Source: GBS-DC sp037442365
GTDB lineage: Bacteria > Armatimonadota > Fimbriimonadia > Fimbriimonadales > GBS-DC
DNA: 19,046 bases
Assembly: GCA_037442365.1 (NCBI GenBank)
Contig: JBBIQK010000102.1
Location: forward strand, 1-19,046
Reading direction: 5' to 3'
Part shown: piece after piece, positions 1 to 8,403 of the stretch
Numbering within the stretch: position 1 is the stretch's first letter
How the letters are laid out: each line of letters opens with the position of its first letter
The notes under the pieces: generated by a model
The model's database searches: none
Seen by the model: the letters and a program-made list of their open reading frames with translations, nothing else
What the model was told of the DNA's origin: nothing
Position numbers and translations under genes: made by a program

Positions 1-29
1 GGAGTGCGGAAGCGGAGCTTCCGCACTCC
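1..29. repeat. Palindromic repeat, copy 1 (window edge)
   Basis: The arms GGAGTGCGGAAGC and GCTTCCGCACTCC are perfect inverted repeats of 13 bp around a 3-bp loop. The element lies 3' of the lptC-like gene (minus strand) and may act as a transcript-end hairpin for it, but no T-run is visible on the minus strand before the window ends. The same arm core, GGAGTGCGGA, recurs at 623-653 inside that gene, and a related hairpin lies at 13142-13171, so this is a dispersed repeat family and not merely a local terminator. The element may extend beyond the window edge. Confidence 0.8.
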
Positions 30-82
30 AAATTACGCGCATGCGCGGACAGGGGAGCGCTGAAAATTCACTGCAGAGACAC

Positions 83-673
83 TTAGTCGTTCCACGCCTT
101 CTCTAAGGCGGTGTCGAGAGTGAGGGCGCGGTCGCGCAGCTCGAACGCGCCCCATTGCAGGATCACGCCGTCCTGAGCGCGCACCCGATCGCGCCTGGAC
201 TGCCACACGATACGCCCTGCGGTGAGACGCGCCTTGTTCGTTTTGGAGTGTGCGACCACGCCGCCCCATGCTTCCACCTCGCGCGTCTCGGAGTTGGCGC
301 GGGCGTAGGGCGCGGTGAACTCCAGCACGGGCTTGCCGTCGCGATAGAGCCAGCCGCGCACCTGCGTGAGCGCGCCCTGCGCCCCCGAATTGCCCGACTC
401 GGCACGCAACGCCTGCGCCTGCAGCTTCCAGAGCGTGCGTCCCTGCTCGTCTTGTTGTTCCAGAGTCGGCTTCACTATTTCGTAGGTCGCGTCGGGCAGG
501 TCGATGGACGCGCCTTCCTGCGACGGCGCGGGTCGGTCTGACGGCGACGGGGCGGACTCGCTAGCAGGTTGACAGCCCGCGTGAATCAGCACAGCCAGCG
601 CAACCCAGATCCATAGGCCTTTCGGAGTGCGGAAACTCCAGCTCCGCACTCCGCAGGGTGTTGAATGTTTCAT
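83..673 (-). CDS. LptC-like LPS export periplasmic/lipoprotein
   Basis: This 196-aa protein probably belongs to the LptC/YrbK family, which passes LPS from the inner-membrane LptFGB complex to periplasmic LptA. Residues 19-34 form a hydrophobic segment ending in HAGC (Cys34). That looks like a lipoprotein signal, but His at -3 makes the lipobox poor. Residues about 58-185 show the alternating short beta-strands and the ordering expected of the LptC jelly roll (pattern W-L-Y-R-D-G-K, then E-x-E-A-W-G-G-V-V). Its ATG overlaps the rlmN stop as ATGA, so it is translated as the second gene of an rlmN-lptC unit. The odd feature is a dispersed palindromic repeat that forms codons 7-17, just before the hydrophobic segment. 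lptA and lptB would be expected past the window edge. The family call rests on pattern only. Confidence 0.72.
   Translation of the reverse strand: MKHSTPCGVRSWSFRTPKGLWIWVALAVLIHAGCQPASESAPSPSDRPAPSQEGASIDLPDATYEIVKPTLEQQDEQGRTLWKLQAQALRAESGNSGAQGALTQVRGWLYRDGKPVLEFTAPYARANSETREVEAWGGVVAHSKTNKARLTAGRIVWQSRRDRVRAQDGVILQWGAFELRDRALTLDTALEKAWND
623..653. repeat. Palindromic repeat, copy 2, inside lptC-like gene
   Basis: CGGAGTGCGGA at 623-633 and TCCGCACTCCG at 643-653 form a perfect 11-bp inverted repeat with a 9-bp loop. The arms match copy 1 at 1-29. The element lies wholly within the translated N-terminus of the lptC-like gene, residues 7-17, and is read through in frame. In the mRNA this hairpin would sit about 20 nt after the start codon, where it could slow translation initiation. 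Confidence 0.85.
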
Positions 674-1743
674 CCTTTCGCGTGGGTGAGCAGGGGGATT
701 GGCTTGCCCAGGTGCTTGCCGCGCAGTTGTCCGCAGGCGGCGTCGATGTCGTGCCCGCGCTCTACGCGCTGGGTGGTCTCGACGCCCGCTGCTTCGAGAA
801 TCGCGCGGAATCGGCGCACGCGCTCCGCTTCGGGGCGCTGGAACCCGTCGGGCGTGGGCACATAGTTGAACGGGATCAGGTTCACCAGGCAGGGTACGCC
901 CCGTAGTTTGCTGGCAAGTTGTTGCGCATGGTCGGGCGTATCGTTCACGCCGCGCAGCAGCAGGTATTCAAAGGTGATTCGCCGTCGGGTTGTTTCGAAG
1001 TAGTCGCGCGCCGCCTGAATCAGCGTATCGACGCCCCACTTGCGGTTCACGGGCATAATTTTCGCGCGGGTCTCGTCGTCGGGCGCATGCAGCGAGACCG
1101 CCAACGTGATGGGCAGGTTGCGTTCCGCCAGCGCGTAGATTTTGGGCACGATTCCGACGGTGGAGACCGTCATCCGCCGATAGCCGATCCCGATTTCGTC
1201 GTGCATCAGGCGCAAGGCTTCGAGGGCGTTTTCGAGGTTCAACAGCGGCTCGCCCATGCCCATCAGTACCACATGCGTGATGCGTCGCTCGCTGAGCCGT
1301 TGCAGATGCAGCATCTGGTCGACAATCTCGCCTGCGGTGAGGTTGCGCGTGTAGCCGCCCTGCGCCGTCGCGCAGAATCGACAGCCCATCGCACAGCCCA
1401 CCTGCGTCGAGAGGCACACCGACACGCGCTCCTCGTAGGGCAGCAGCACGCACTCCACCTCGTTGCCGTCGGCAAGGCGCAGCAGGCATTTGATTGTGCC
1501 GTCTCTGGAGCGCTGCACTGCGCTGAGCGTGTTCGGCGTCACGCGGGCGACTTCGCGCAGTCGCGTGCGCATGGCAGCGGGCAGGTCGGTCATCGCGTCG
1601 AAGTCTGCCGCCGCCTTCTCGTAGATCCATTTCGCCAGCTGCGCGCCCCGATAGGCAGGCTCGCCGAGGGTTGTCGCCGCCCATTCCCGCAGCTGCGCAC
1701 GCGACTGCCCCACCAGAACGGTTTGCGTTTCATTCACAGACAT
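670..1743 (-). CDS. rlmN: 23S rRNA (adenine(2503)-C(2))-methyltransferase RlmN
   Basis: This radical-SAM enzyme methylates C2 of A2503 in 23S rRNA, and of A37 in some tRNAs, through a methyl-cysteine intermediate. It has 357 aa, a normal family length. The [4Fe-4S] motif CxxxCxxC is at Cys117, Cys121 and Cys124. The two further conserved cysteines are present: Cys110, seven residues before the cluster as in E. coli RlmN, and Cys337 in DIDAACGQL. The SAM-binding GMGEPLLNL motif is at about 162-170. The N-terminal helical domain runs from 1 to about 85. The ATG at 1743 has no Shine-Dalgarno site but follows a GGTACAAT element 8 nt upstream, so the transcript is probably nearly leaderless. The stop codon overlaps the next gene's ATG (ATGA). 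The family could be Cfr-like in principle, but a lone chromosomal copy with this context fits RlmN. Confidence 0.95.
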   Translation of the reverse strand: MSVNETQTVLVGQSRAQLREWAATTLGEPAYRGAQLAKWIYEKAAADFDAMTDLPAAMRTRLREVARVTPNTLSAVQRSRDGTIKCLLRLADGNEVECVLLPYEERVSVCLSTQVGCAMGCRFCATAQGGYTRNLTAGEIVDQMLHLQRLSERRITHVVLMGMGEPLLNLENALEALRLMHDEIGIGYRRMTVSTVGIVPKIYALAERNLPITLAVSLHAPDDETRAKIMPVNRKWGVDTLIQAARDYFETTRRRITFEYLLLRGVNDTPDHAQQLASKLRGVPCLVNLIPFNYVPTPDGFQRPEAERVRRFRAILEAAGVETTQRVERGHDIDAACGQLRGKHLGKPIPLLTHAKG

Positions 1744-1751
1744 TCAGCGGA

Positions 1752-1757
1752 ATTGTA
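1752..1757 (-). promoter_or_regulatory. GGTANNNT -10 element for rlmN
   Basis: TACAAT, preceded by GG, reads on the minus strand 8 nt before the rlmN ATG. The gap to the upstream gene is only 26 bp, so any -35 would lie in the end of that gene; none of good quality is visible. The position predicts a transcription start at or next to the ATG. Confidence 0.5.
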
Positions 1758-1769
1758 CCTGCTGGGGCG

Positions 1770-2606
1770 TCAGGGGGCGTAGGCATGAAATTCGCGCAGT
1801 CCCTGCGAGACCTGCCTACCGACGCACCACTCGACGCCCGCTTTCTGGGCGCGTTCGGGCGTTTCGGGGTGCGCCCACTCCGCGCCAATCACCACGGGGA
1901 TTGCGTCCAGCCCTGCTTGTCGAAGCGTATTGGCGCGCAAGCGCGCCCGCTCCACATCGTCGCCATTCACCTTGACGGAAATTTCCGCCACTGCGACCTT
2001 GCGCCCTTTCCACCAGACCAGGTCCGCGCGCAGAGGGTCGCTGCGCGGCGGGACATCGTCCTCCATAATCCCTGCTTCTTCGAGCCACGCGCTAATCTGG
2101 TCGGAGACCGCCTGACTCTCTTCTGGCGAGCCGCCCTGTCCGGGTCCCAGAATGCGTCGGGCGCGGCGCACAATCTCACGCTGGTAATCCGCGCCCTCAC
2201 GACGCGCATTCTCGCCCCGCCGCCACTCTTCCAGACTGTCCACCCGCTGAATCAGGATTTGCTGTCCTGCACGCAGTTCCTCCTGTCCCGCGCGCAACTC
2301 CTCTTGACCGCGCTCGAGGCGATCGAATCGTTCGCGGGCTTCCTGCTTGAATTCCTTCAGTTCGGTCTCCAGCCGATCGAAGCGAGTTTCGACCTGTTCA
2401 CGGAATTCGCGGAATTCAGCAGGCAGGCGCAGCAGCTCTTCCGTCAGCACGAATCGCCGAAACGCCTCGTACACTTCGGGCGCGCGTGTGAGCAGGATGC
2501 GCATCACCCGCTCATCCAACAGGGCGCGCATCGTCTCCACCAGCAGGTCTTCATCCCCCTGCAGCATGCGTACAGCATCCAGAATATCTTCGCGCGTGAG
2601 CGTCAT
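1770..2606 (-). CDS. Coiled-coil protein with PD-(D/E)XK-like nuclease domain
   Basis: A 278-aa protein in two parts. Residues 1-65 are helical. Residues about 60-130 are strongly heptad-like and charged, with an internal duplication (GQEELRA twice, at 100-113), so a long coiled coil is likely. Residues about 140-278 look like a restriction-endonuclease-type fold: RADLVWWKGRKVAVAEISVKV supplies Asp195, Glu208 and Lys212 in a D-(x)n-E-x-x-x-K arrangement, a relaxed form of the PD-(D/E)XK core (Ser210 at the usual K position). The layout resembles the DUF3782-type proteins common in thermophiles and cyanobacteria, whose role is not established. No signal peptide or membrane segment is seen, and no partner gene is adjacent. 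The gene is transcribed divergently from the hydrolase at 2648, with a TATAAT element 10 nt before its ATG. The specific biological target is unknown. Confidence 0.75.
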   Translation of the reverse strand: MTLTREDILDAVRMLQGDEDLLVETMRALLDERVMRILLTRAPEVYEAFRRFVLTEELLRLPAEFREFREQVETRFDRLETELKEFKQEARERFDRLERGQEELRAGQEELRAGQQILIQRVDSLEEWRRGENARREGADYQREIVRRARRILGPGQGGSPEESQAVSDQISAWLEEAGIMEDDVPPRSDPLRADLVWWKGRKVAVAEISVKVNGDDVERARLRANTLRQAGLDAIPVVIGAEWAHPETPERAQKAGVEWCVGRQVSQGLREFHAYAP

Positions 2607-2616
2607 TCCTGATGGA

Positions 2617-2622
2617 ATTATA
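2617..2622 (-). promoter_or_regulatory. TATAAT -10 element for the PD-(D/E)XK gene
   Basis: A perfect TATAAT preceded by GG reads on the minus strand, 10 nt before the ATG at 2606. The 41-bp gap to the divergent hydrolase also holds that gene's candidate element at 2635-2640, so the two promoters nearly overlap. No convincing -35 is visible at 17 bp. Confidence 0.6.
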
Positions 2623-2634
2623 CCAAAGCTGGGG

Positions 2635-2640
2635 TATCTT
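2635..2640 (+). promoter_or_regulatory. GGTANNNT -10 element for the hydrolase gene
   Basis: TATCTT preceded by GGGG lies 7 nt before the ATG at 2648. This spacing supports the 2648 start over the more upstream in-frame ATG at 2612, which would lie before the element. Confidence 0.45.
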
Positions 2641-2647
2641 AACCTGC

Positions 2648-3748
2648 ATGCGAATACACAGGCGTATGTCGGCTGTTTTGGGGCTGGCGCTGGGGCTAAT
2701 GCTCTCCGGCTGTAGCCAGACTCAACAAGCCCCCCGCTACGACGCTGACCTGATTTTCGGGTATGACAAGAGCCTGCCGCTCAGCCCGCAGGAGACCCCC
2801 GCTGAAGAGACCGCGCAGTACCGCGTCCTCAAGATTACCTATCGCAGCGCGCGCGACCAGCGCGTACCTGCGCTGCTGATTCTGCCCAAAAATCGCGGCG
2901 AGGAGAAGCTGCCGTGCGTGATTCTGATGCACGGGCTGGGCAGCGACAAGCGCATGTTCCAGATGCTCTGGGGACCGCTGACGATGGCGGGCTATGCGCT
3001 GTTTGCCATCGATGCGCAGTATCACGGCGAGCGTAAGCCCAGCGACGATCTGCCCTTCTTCGGGATGTACCCCTACCGCGCCCGCGATGCGCTGATTCAG
3101 ACCGTGATCGACCTGCGGCGTGGTGTGGACTACCTGCAAACGCGCCCGGAGATTGACCCCAACCGCATCGGCTACATCGGCGCGAGCATGGGCGGGATTA
3201 TCGGCTCGATGTTTGCGGGCGTTGACGAGCGCGTGAAAGCGCCCGTGTTGCTGGTGGCGGGCGGCGACTGGAAGATTCTGATGGAGAAGAGTGCACTCTC
3301 GATGTGGCGCGACGCGGCGCGCAATAACCCGCAGCAGATGCAGGAGGCGCTGCGCGTGATGGATGTCGTGGATCCCGTGAACTGGGTGGGGCGGATTGCG
3401 CCGCGCCCCGTGCTGTTCATCAACGGCGATGCGGACGATGTGGTGCCTGTTGAATCGAACAAAGCGTTGCATAACGCGGCGGGCGAGCCGAAAAAAGTCG
3501 TCTGGTACAAGGGCGGACATGTGCCGCCGCCGACCGACTGGCTGAATGTGATTGGCGAGGTGACGCGCTGGCTGGACACGCACTTGAAGGGCAAGCAGAG
3601 CGCGTCGAGAGGGCGCAGCTACCTGCCGAGCCTGCGTTCGTGGCGTGCGATGAGCGACTGGGCGGCGACCCTCGCGCCCGCCGTCGCCGCTTTCTTCCGC
3701 GAGTTCGCCGCGACGGTGTATGTCGCCCTCAACGCATTTGCTCGATGA
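2648..3748 (+). CDS. Lipoprotein alpha/beta hydrolase (dienelactone hydrolase/acetyl-xylan-esterase-like)
   Basis: A 366-aa exported serine hydrolase. Residues 1-22 are a classic lipoprotein signal ending LSGC (Cys22), so it is probably membrane-anchored outside the cytoplasm. The alpha/beta-hydrolase marks are an oxyanion-type HG at about 95-96 (LMHGLGS), the nucleophile elbow GASMG with Ser180, an acid in NGDADD at about 261-264, and His291 in KGGHVPPP. The Cys22 anchor and the N-terminal signal favour ATG 2648 over ATG 2612. The tail after about residue 318 (roughly 318-366) is not part of the fold and contains an amphipathic, aromatic-rich stretch of unknown use. The stop overlaps the rmlA ATG (ATGA), so the two are translationally coupled. 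The substrate is unknown; a carbohydrate ester is possible because of the neighbour, but this is inference. Confidence 0.85.
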   Translation: MRIHRRMSAVLGLALGLMLSGCSQTQQAPRYDADLIFGYDKSLPLSPQETPAEETAQYRVLKITYRSARDQRVPALLILPKNRGEEKLPCVILMHGLGSDKRMFQMLWGPLTMAGYALFAIDAQYHGERKPSDDLPFFGMYPYRARDALIQTVIDLRRGVDYLQTRPEIDPNRIGYIGASMGGIIGSMFAGVDERVKAPVLLVAGGDWKILMEKSALSMWRDAARNNPQQMQEALRVMDVVDPVNWVGRIAPRPVLFINGDADDVVPVESNKALHNAAGEPKKVVWYKGGHVPPPTDWLNVIGEVTRWLDTHLKGKQSASRGRSYLPSLRSWRAMSDWAATLAPAVAAFFREFAATVYVALNAFAR

Positions 3749-4806
3749 AGGCGCTGATTCTGGCAGGGGGGAAGGGCACGCGCCTGCGCCCAATCACCTT
3801 CAGCATGGCGAAACAGCTGGTGCCCGTCGCCAACAAGCCCGTGCTGTTCTACGGGCTGGAAGCCATCGCAGCGGCGGGCATTCGCGAGGTGGGCATGATT
3901 GTGGGCGACACCGCCGCCGAAATCGAGCGCGCCGTCGGCGACGGCAGCCGCTGGGGCGTGCGCGTGACTTATATCCCCCAACCTGAACCGCTGGGACTGG
4001 CGCACGCCGTGCTGACCGCAGAACCCTACCTGCAGGACGAGCCGTTCGTGATGTATCTGGGCGACAACCTCGTGACCTCCAGCCTGCAGCCGCTGGTCGC
4101 CGCGTTCCAGCAACGCCAGCCCAACGCGCTGATACTGCTGGCGGAAGTGCCCAACCCGCAGGAGTTCGGCGTCGCCGAGTTGCAGGGCGAGCGCGTCGTG
4201 CGCCTCATCGAGAAGCCCAAAGCGCCGCCCAGCAACCTCGCACTGGTCGGCGTCTACCTGTTCGACAAGCACATCTTCGACGCCGCGCGCGCCATCCAAC
4301 CCTCGTGGCGCGGCGAGCTGGAAATCACCGACGCCATTCAGTACCTCATCGATCACGGCTACACCGTCGAATCGCACCAGATTACAGGCTGGTGGAAGGA
4401 CACGGGCAGCCTCGACGCGCTACTGGAGGCTAACCGACTGGTGCTGGAGGACCTGCCTTCCTCGAATCAGGGCGCGCTGGAGGAGACGACCCTCTACGGG
4501 CGTGTGGCAATCGGCGAGGGAAGCGTGCTGCGCCGCTGCACCGTGCGCGGTCCCGCAATTATTGGCGCGAACTGCTACCTGGAAGACTGCTACATCGGCG
4601 CGTTCACAGCGATTGGCGACGGCGTGCGCCTGATCAGCTGCGAAATCGAGTACAGCATCGTGCTGGAGGGCAGTCTCGTCGAGTCGGTGGAGACGCGCAT
4701 CGAGGGGAGTCTGCTGGGCAAGAATGTAGTGGTGCGCGGCGGGGCGCGTCGCCCGCGCACACTGCGCCTGATGCTCGGCGACAGCAGCCTGATTGAAACG
4801 CCCTGA
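3745..4806 (+). CDS. rmlA: Glucose-1-phosphate thymidylyltransferase, long form
   Basis: This enzyme makes dTDP-glucose from glucose 1-phosphate and dTTP, the first step towards dTDP-rhamnose and related surface sugars. At 353 aa it matches the long-form RmlA family. The N-terminal nucleotidyltransferase domain carries LAGGKGTRLRP at 6-16, Lys23, a GDN at 106-108 for metal and substrate binding, and EKPK at 156-159. Residues about 245-340 form a left-handed beta-helix with hexapeptide-like turns (IGEGSVLRRCTV, IGANCYLEDCYIG). The start is fixed by the ATGA overlap with the hydrolase and by the canonical MKALILAGG beginning. No rmlB, C or D is adjacent. A 21-bp tandem array begins one base after the stop. 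The nucleotide specificity (dTTP or UTP) is not proven by sequence. Confidence 0.92.
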   Translation: MKALILAGGKGTRLRPITFSMAKQLVPVANKPVLFYGLEAIAAAGIREVGMIVGDTAAEIERAVGDGSRWGVRVTYIPQPEPLGLAHAVLTAEPYLQDEPFVMYLGDNLVTSSLQPLVAAFQQRQPNALILLAEVPNPQEFGVAELQGERVVRLIEKPKAPPSNLALVGVYLFDKHIFDAARAIQPSWRGELEITDAIQYLIDHGYTVESHQITGWWKDTGSLDALLEANRLVLEDLPSSNQGALEETTLYGRVAIGEGSVLRRCTVRGPAIIGANCYLEDCYIGAFTAIGDGVRLISCEIEYSIVLEGSLVESVETRIEGSLLGKNVVVRGGARRPRTLRLMLGDSSLIETP

Positions 4807-4807
4807 T

Positions 4808-5006
4808 AGGGACATCCCTATCGACGCCAGGGACGTCCCTATCGACGCCGGGGACATCCCTATCGACGCCAGGGACATCCCTATCGACGCCAGGGACATC
4901 CCCAGCGACGCCAGGGACATCCCTATCGACGCCAGGGACGTCCCCAGCGACGCCAGGGACATCCCTATCGACGCCAGGGACGTCCCCAGCGACGCCGGGG
5001 ACATCT
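4808..5006 (+). repeat. 21-bp tandem repeat array A (9 full units plus a partial)
   Basis: Nine head-to-tail units with an exact 21-bp period start at 4808, 4829, 4850, 4871, 4892, 4913, 4934, 4955 and 4976, with a decayed tenth from 4997. Each unit has GGGA-NN-TCCC (NN is CA or CG; GGGACGTCCC is a perfect palindrome), then TATCGACGCC or CAGCGACGCC. The pair at 4913-4954 is an exact copy of the pair at 4955-4996, showing recent expansion by 42 bp. The array fills the space between rmlA and acs. Because 21 is three times seven, it leaves five of six frames open; those frames are not counted as genes. Confidence 0.95.
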
Positions 5007-5069
5007 GCCCCCCCGCAGGCAGGAGAGCCGCCCTGAACACCGAATCTACTGCTGAAGGAGGCGAGTCTT

Positions 5070-7025
<1,956 letters not shown>

Positions 7026-7036
7026 GGCAAGAGTAT

Positions 7037-7066
7037 CCTTCCCTCTCTTAAAGGGGTAGGTTTTTT
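7037..7066 (+). terminator. Rho-independent terminator after acs
   Basis: CCTTCCCT at 7037-7044 pairs with GGGGTAGG at 7053-7060 with one T-T mismatch and a closing G-T pair, leaving an 8-nt loop. Six T residues follow at 7061-7066. It lies 12 bp after the acs stop. Confidence 0.65.
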
Positions 7067-7086
7067 CGCGTCCTGCGTGCAGAGAA

Positions 7087-7211
7087 GACGGCTGAAGCCG
7101 CTCCTATCACACAAAGCCGACCTTTGTCGTCTCAGCCCCCCAACCCCCCGTAAACGGGGGGCAAGAGCCAGCGCAGGCTGGCTTCGTGTTGTAGGCACAG
7201 CTTCAGCCGTC
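7087..7211. repeat. Inverted-repeat-bounded 125-bp non-coding element
   Basis: GACGGCTGAAGC at 7087-7098 and GCTTCAGCCGTC at 7200-7211 are a perfect 12-bp inverted pair. Between them lie three more hairpins: ACAAAG/CTTTGT (7111-7127), CCCCCCG/CGGGGGG (7144-7161) and AGCCAGC/GCTGGCT (7166-7183). No open frame with coding character is seen and no target-site duplication is obvious. It may be a small non-autonomous mobile element or a structured RNA; the sequence does not decide which. Confidence 0.5.
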
Positions 7212-7261
7212 GCTCTTTCAGGGACGCACGAAACAACCTGCTCCTTCAAGCACAAAAACAC

Positions 7262-7289
7262 CCCCTCTCCCAAACCCGTGAGAGAGGGG
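7262..7289. terminator. Hairpin at the end of the HAF gene
   Basis: CCCCTCTC at 7262-7269 pairs perfectly with GAGAGGGG at 7282-7289 around a 12-nt loop. It lies 18 bp beyond the stop of the minus-strand gene at 7307. On the minus strand the hairpin is followed by TGTTTTTGTG, a mixed T-rich tail, which fits a weak terminator. Confidence 0.5.
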
Positions 7290-7306
7290 ACAAAGCAGGA
7301 TGAGGA

Positions 7307-8005
7307 CTAACACCCACTCCCAAAGTTGAACAACACCGTCAGCAAGTCCGCGTCGTCCACCGTGCCGTCGCAGTTGACATCCACGCGCCCCAGATTAGAG
7401 CCACTGTTGCCAAATGCAAACAACACGGCAAGCAGGTCGGCGTCGTCCACACAGCCGTTGTTGTCCACATCACCGTTGTGCGCGGTGCAGCGGGGACCAG
7501 TATCCAGCAGGAACGCTTCGTTGCGCCACGTCGCCGCGTTGTAGCCATACCCCACGATGTAGCGCCCGTCGGGGCTGATGGCATAGGCATAGCTTAGCAA
7601 CGAACCGTTCGTGAGCAGGCTGGCGTAGGTAATGTTCAGGTCTTCCATCCCCCCAGCCTGCGTCCAGCGAAAGGCGCGCTCCTGATTGCTGGCGTTGGTT
7701 GCCACGCCCACGACCACCGAACCGTCCGCCGAAACGCCAGAAGCCTCGCTATAATCCCCGCCGAGCGTGCCAAGGTCAACCATCCCTGTCGCCTGCGTCC
7801 AGCGAAAGGCGCGCCACTGATGGCTGGCGTTGCGTGCCCAGCCCACGACCACCGAACCGTCCGCTGAAACGCCCCAAGCCAAGCTCTCACTACCGCCGAG
7901 CGTGCCGAGCCAGGTGATACGTTGCGACCAGCCTGCAGTCGCAACGAACGACAGAACGCATGCGCCTATCAGCGCGTAGAACCGATTTTGAGCCGTTTGC
8001 ATCAT
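7307..8005 (-). CDS. Secreted HAF-repeat protein with dockerin-like C-terminus
   Basis: A 232-aa exported protein. Residues 1-27 are a Sec signal peptide (ALIGACVLSFVATAGWS). Residues about 33-170 hold HAF-family extracellular repeats: two units 45 aa apart (AFRWTQAxGM at 66-75 and 111-120, with GVSADGSVVVG in each), plus a diverged third unit (AISPDGRYIVGYG). Residues 177-232 form a paired EF-hand-like, dockerin type I-like module: GDVDNNGCVDDADLL with Asp179, Asp181, Asn183, Asp187 and Asp190, and DVNCDGTVDDADLL with Asp209, Asn211, Asp213, Asp217 and Asp220. An AGGAGG site lies 7 nt before the first of two tandem ATGs and supports this start. No cohesin is in view, so the module may serve calcium-dependent surface attachment rather than a cellulosome. 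The function is otherwise unknown. Confidence 0.88.
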   Translation of the reverse strand: MMQTAQNRFYALIGACVLSFVATAGWSQRITWLGTLGGSESLAWGVSADGSVVVGWARNASHQWRAFRWTQATGMVDLGTLGGDYSEASGVSADGSVVVGVATNASNQERAFRWTQAGGMEDLNITYASLLTNGSLLSYAYAISPDGRYIVGYGYNAATWRNEAFLLDTGPRCTAHNGDVDNNGCVDDADLLAVLFAFGNSGSNLGRVDVNCDGTVDDADLLTVLFNFGSGC

Positions 8006-8066
8006 CCTTCAGCCTCCTTCTGATGAGTGTTTGCCTGTCCCGCGCAATCGCGCAAGGGCTACCGTA

Positions 8067-8095
8067 ATTATAACATACTTTTCGCCGAATGTGAC
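8067..8095 (-). promoter_or_regulatory. Promoter of the HAF/dockerin gene
   Basis: On the minus strand GTCACA (8095-8090) and a perfect TATAAT (8072-8067) are separated by 17 bp. The predicted start near 8060 gives a leader of about 55 nt carrying an AGGAGG site, unlike the leaderless genes elsewhere in the window. Confidence 0.65.
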
Positions 8096-8137
8096 AGGAT
8101 TAGGAGCAAACAAGGGGCGATTTTCCCCAAATTCAGC

Positions 8138-8340
8138 GCCCCCGTGTCGCCGGGGATGTCCCCAGCGACGCCGGGGATGTCCCCAGAGACACCGGGGATG
8201 TCCCCAGCGTCGCCGGGGATGTCCCCGGCGACACCGGGGATGTTCCCAGCGACGCCGGGGATGTTCCCGGCGTCGCCGGGGATGTCCCCAGCGACGCCGG
8301 GGATGTTCCCAGCGTCGCCGGGGATGTCCCCGCAGTCGAA
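8138..8340 (+). repeat. 21-bp tandem repeat array B (8 full units plus partial ends)
   Basis: Units with an exact 21-bp period start at 8152, 8173, 8194, 8215, 8236, 8257, 8278 and 8299, with a decayed ninth from 8320 and a partial unit before 8152. Each holds GGGGATGT(C/T)CCC followed by a second small dyad of the type (A/G)GCG(A/T)CGCC, with the centre base flipping between A and T. The unit is the same family as array A (GGGA-NN-TCCC plus CGACGCC) but with TG at the centre. All six frames stay open across it, which creates several spurious ORFs. The surrounding 8006-8403 stretch holds only this array, the HAF promoter and the ribosome site of the next gene. Confidence 0.95.
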
Positions 8341-8403
8341 CGGGACACAAGGGGCAGGAATGGGGGCGTCGGGGGCGAACCCACAGGATGGAGGGAAACG
8401 GCT

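Noticed and set aside
919..1782. Long plus-strand open frame antisense to rlmN (and similar ones opposite acs, rmlA and dnaA)
   Set aside because: GC-rich coding DNA gives long antisense shadows; these have odd composition (His/Arg rich), no domains and no start signals.
2612..2647. Upstream ATG for the lipoprotein hydrolase
   Set aside because: It would put 12 extra residues before a complete lipoprotein signal and would start before the candidate promoter element.
4808..5006. CRISPR array
   Set aside because: The units are contiguous with no unique spacers, and no cas genes are present.
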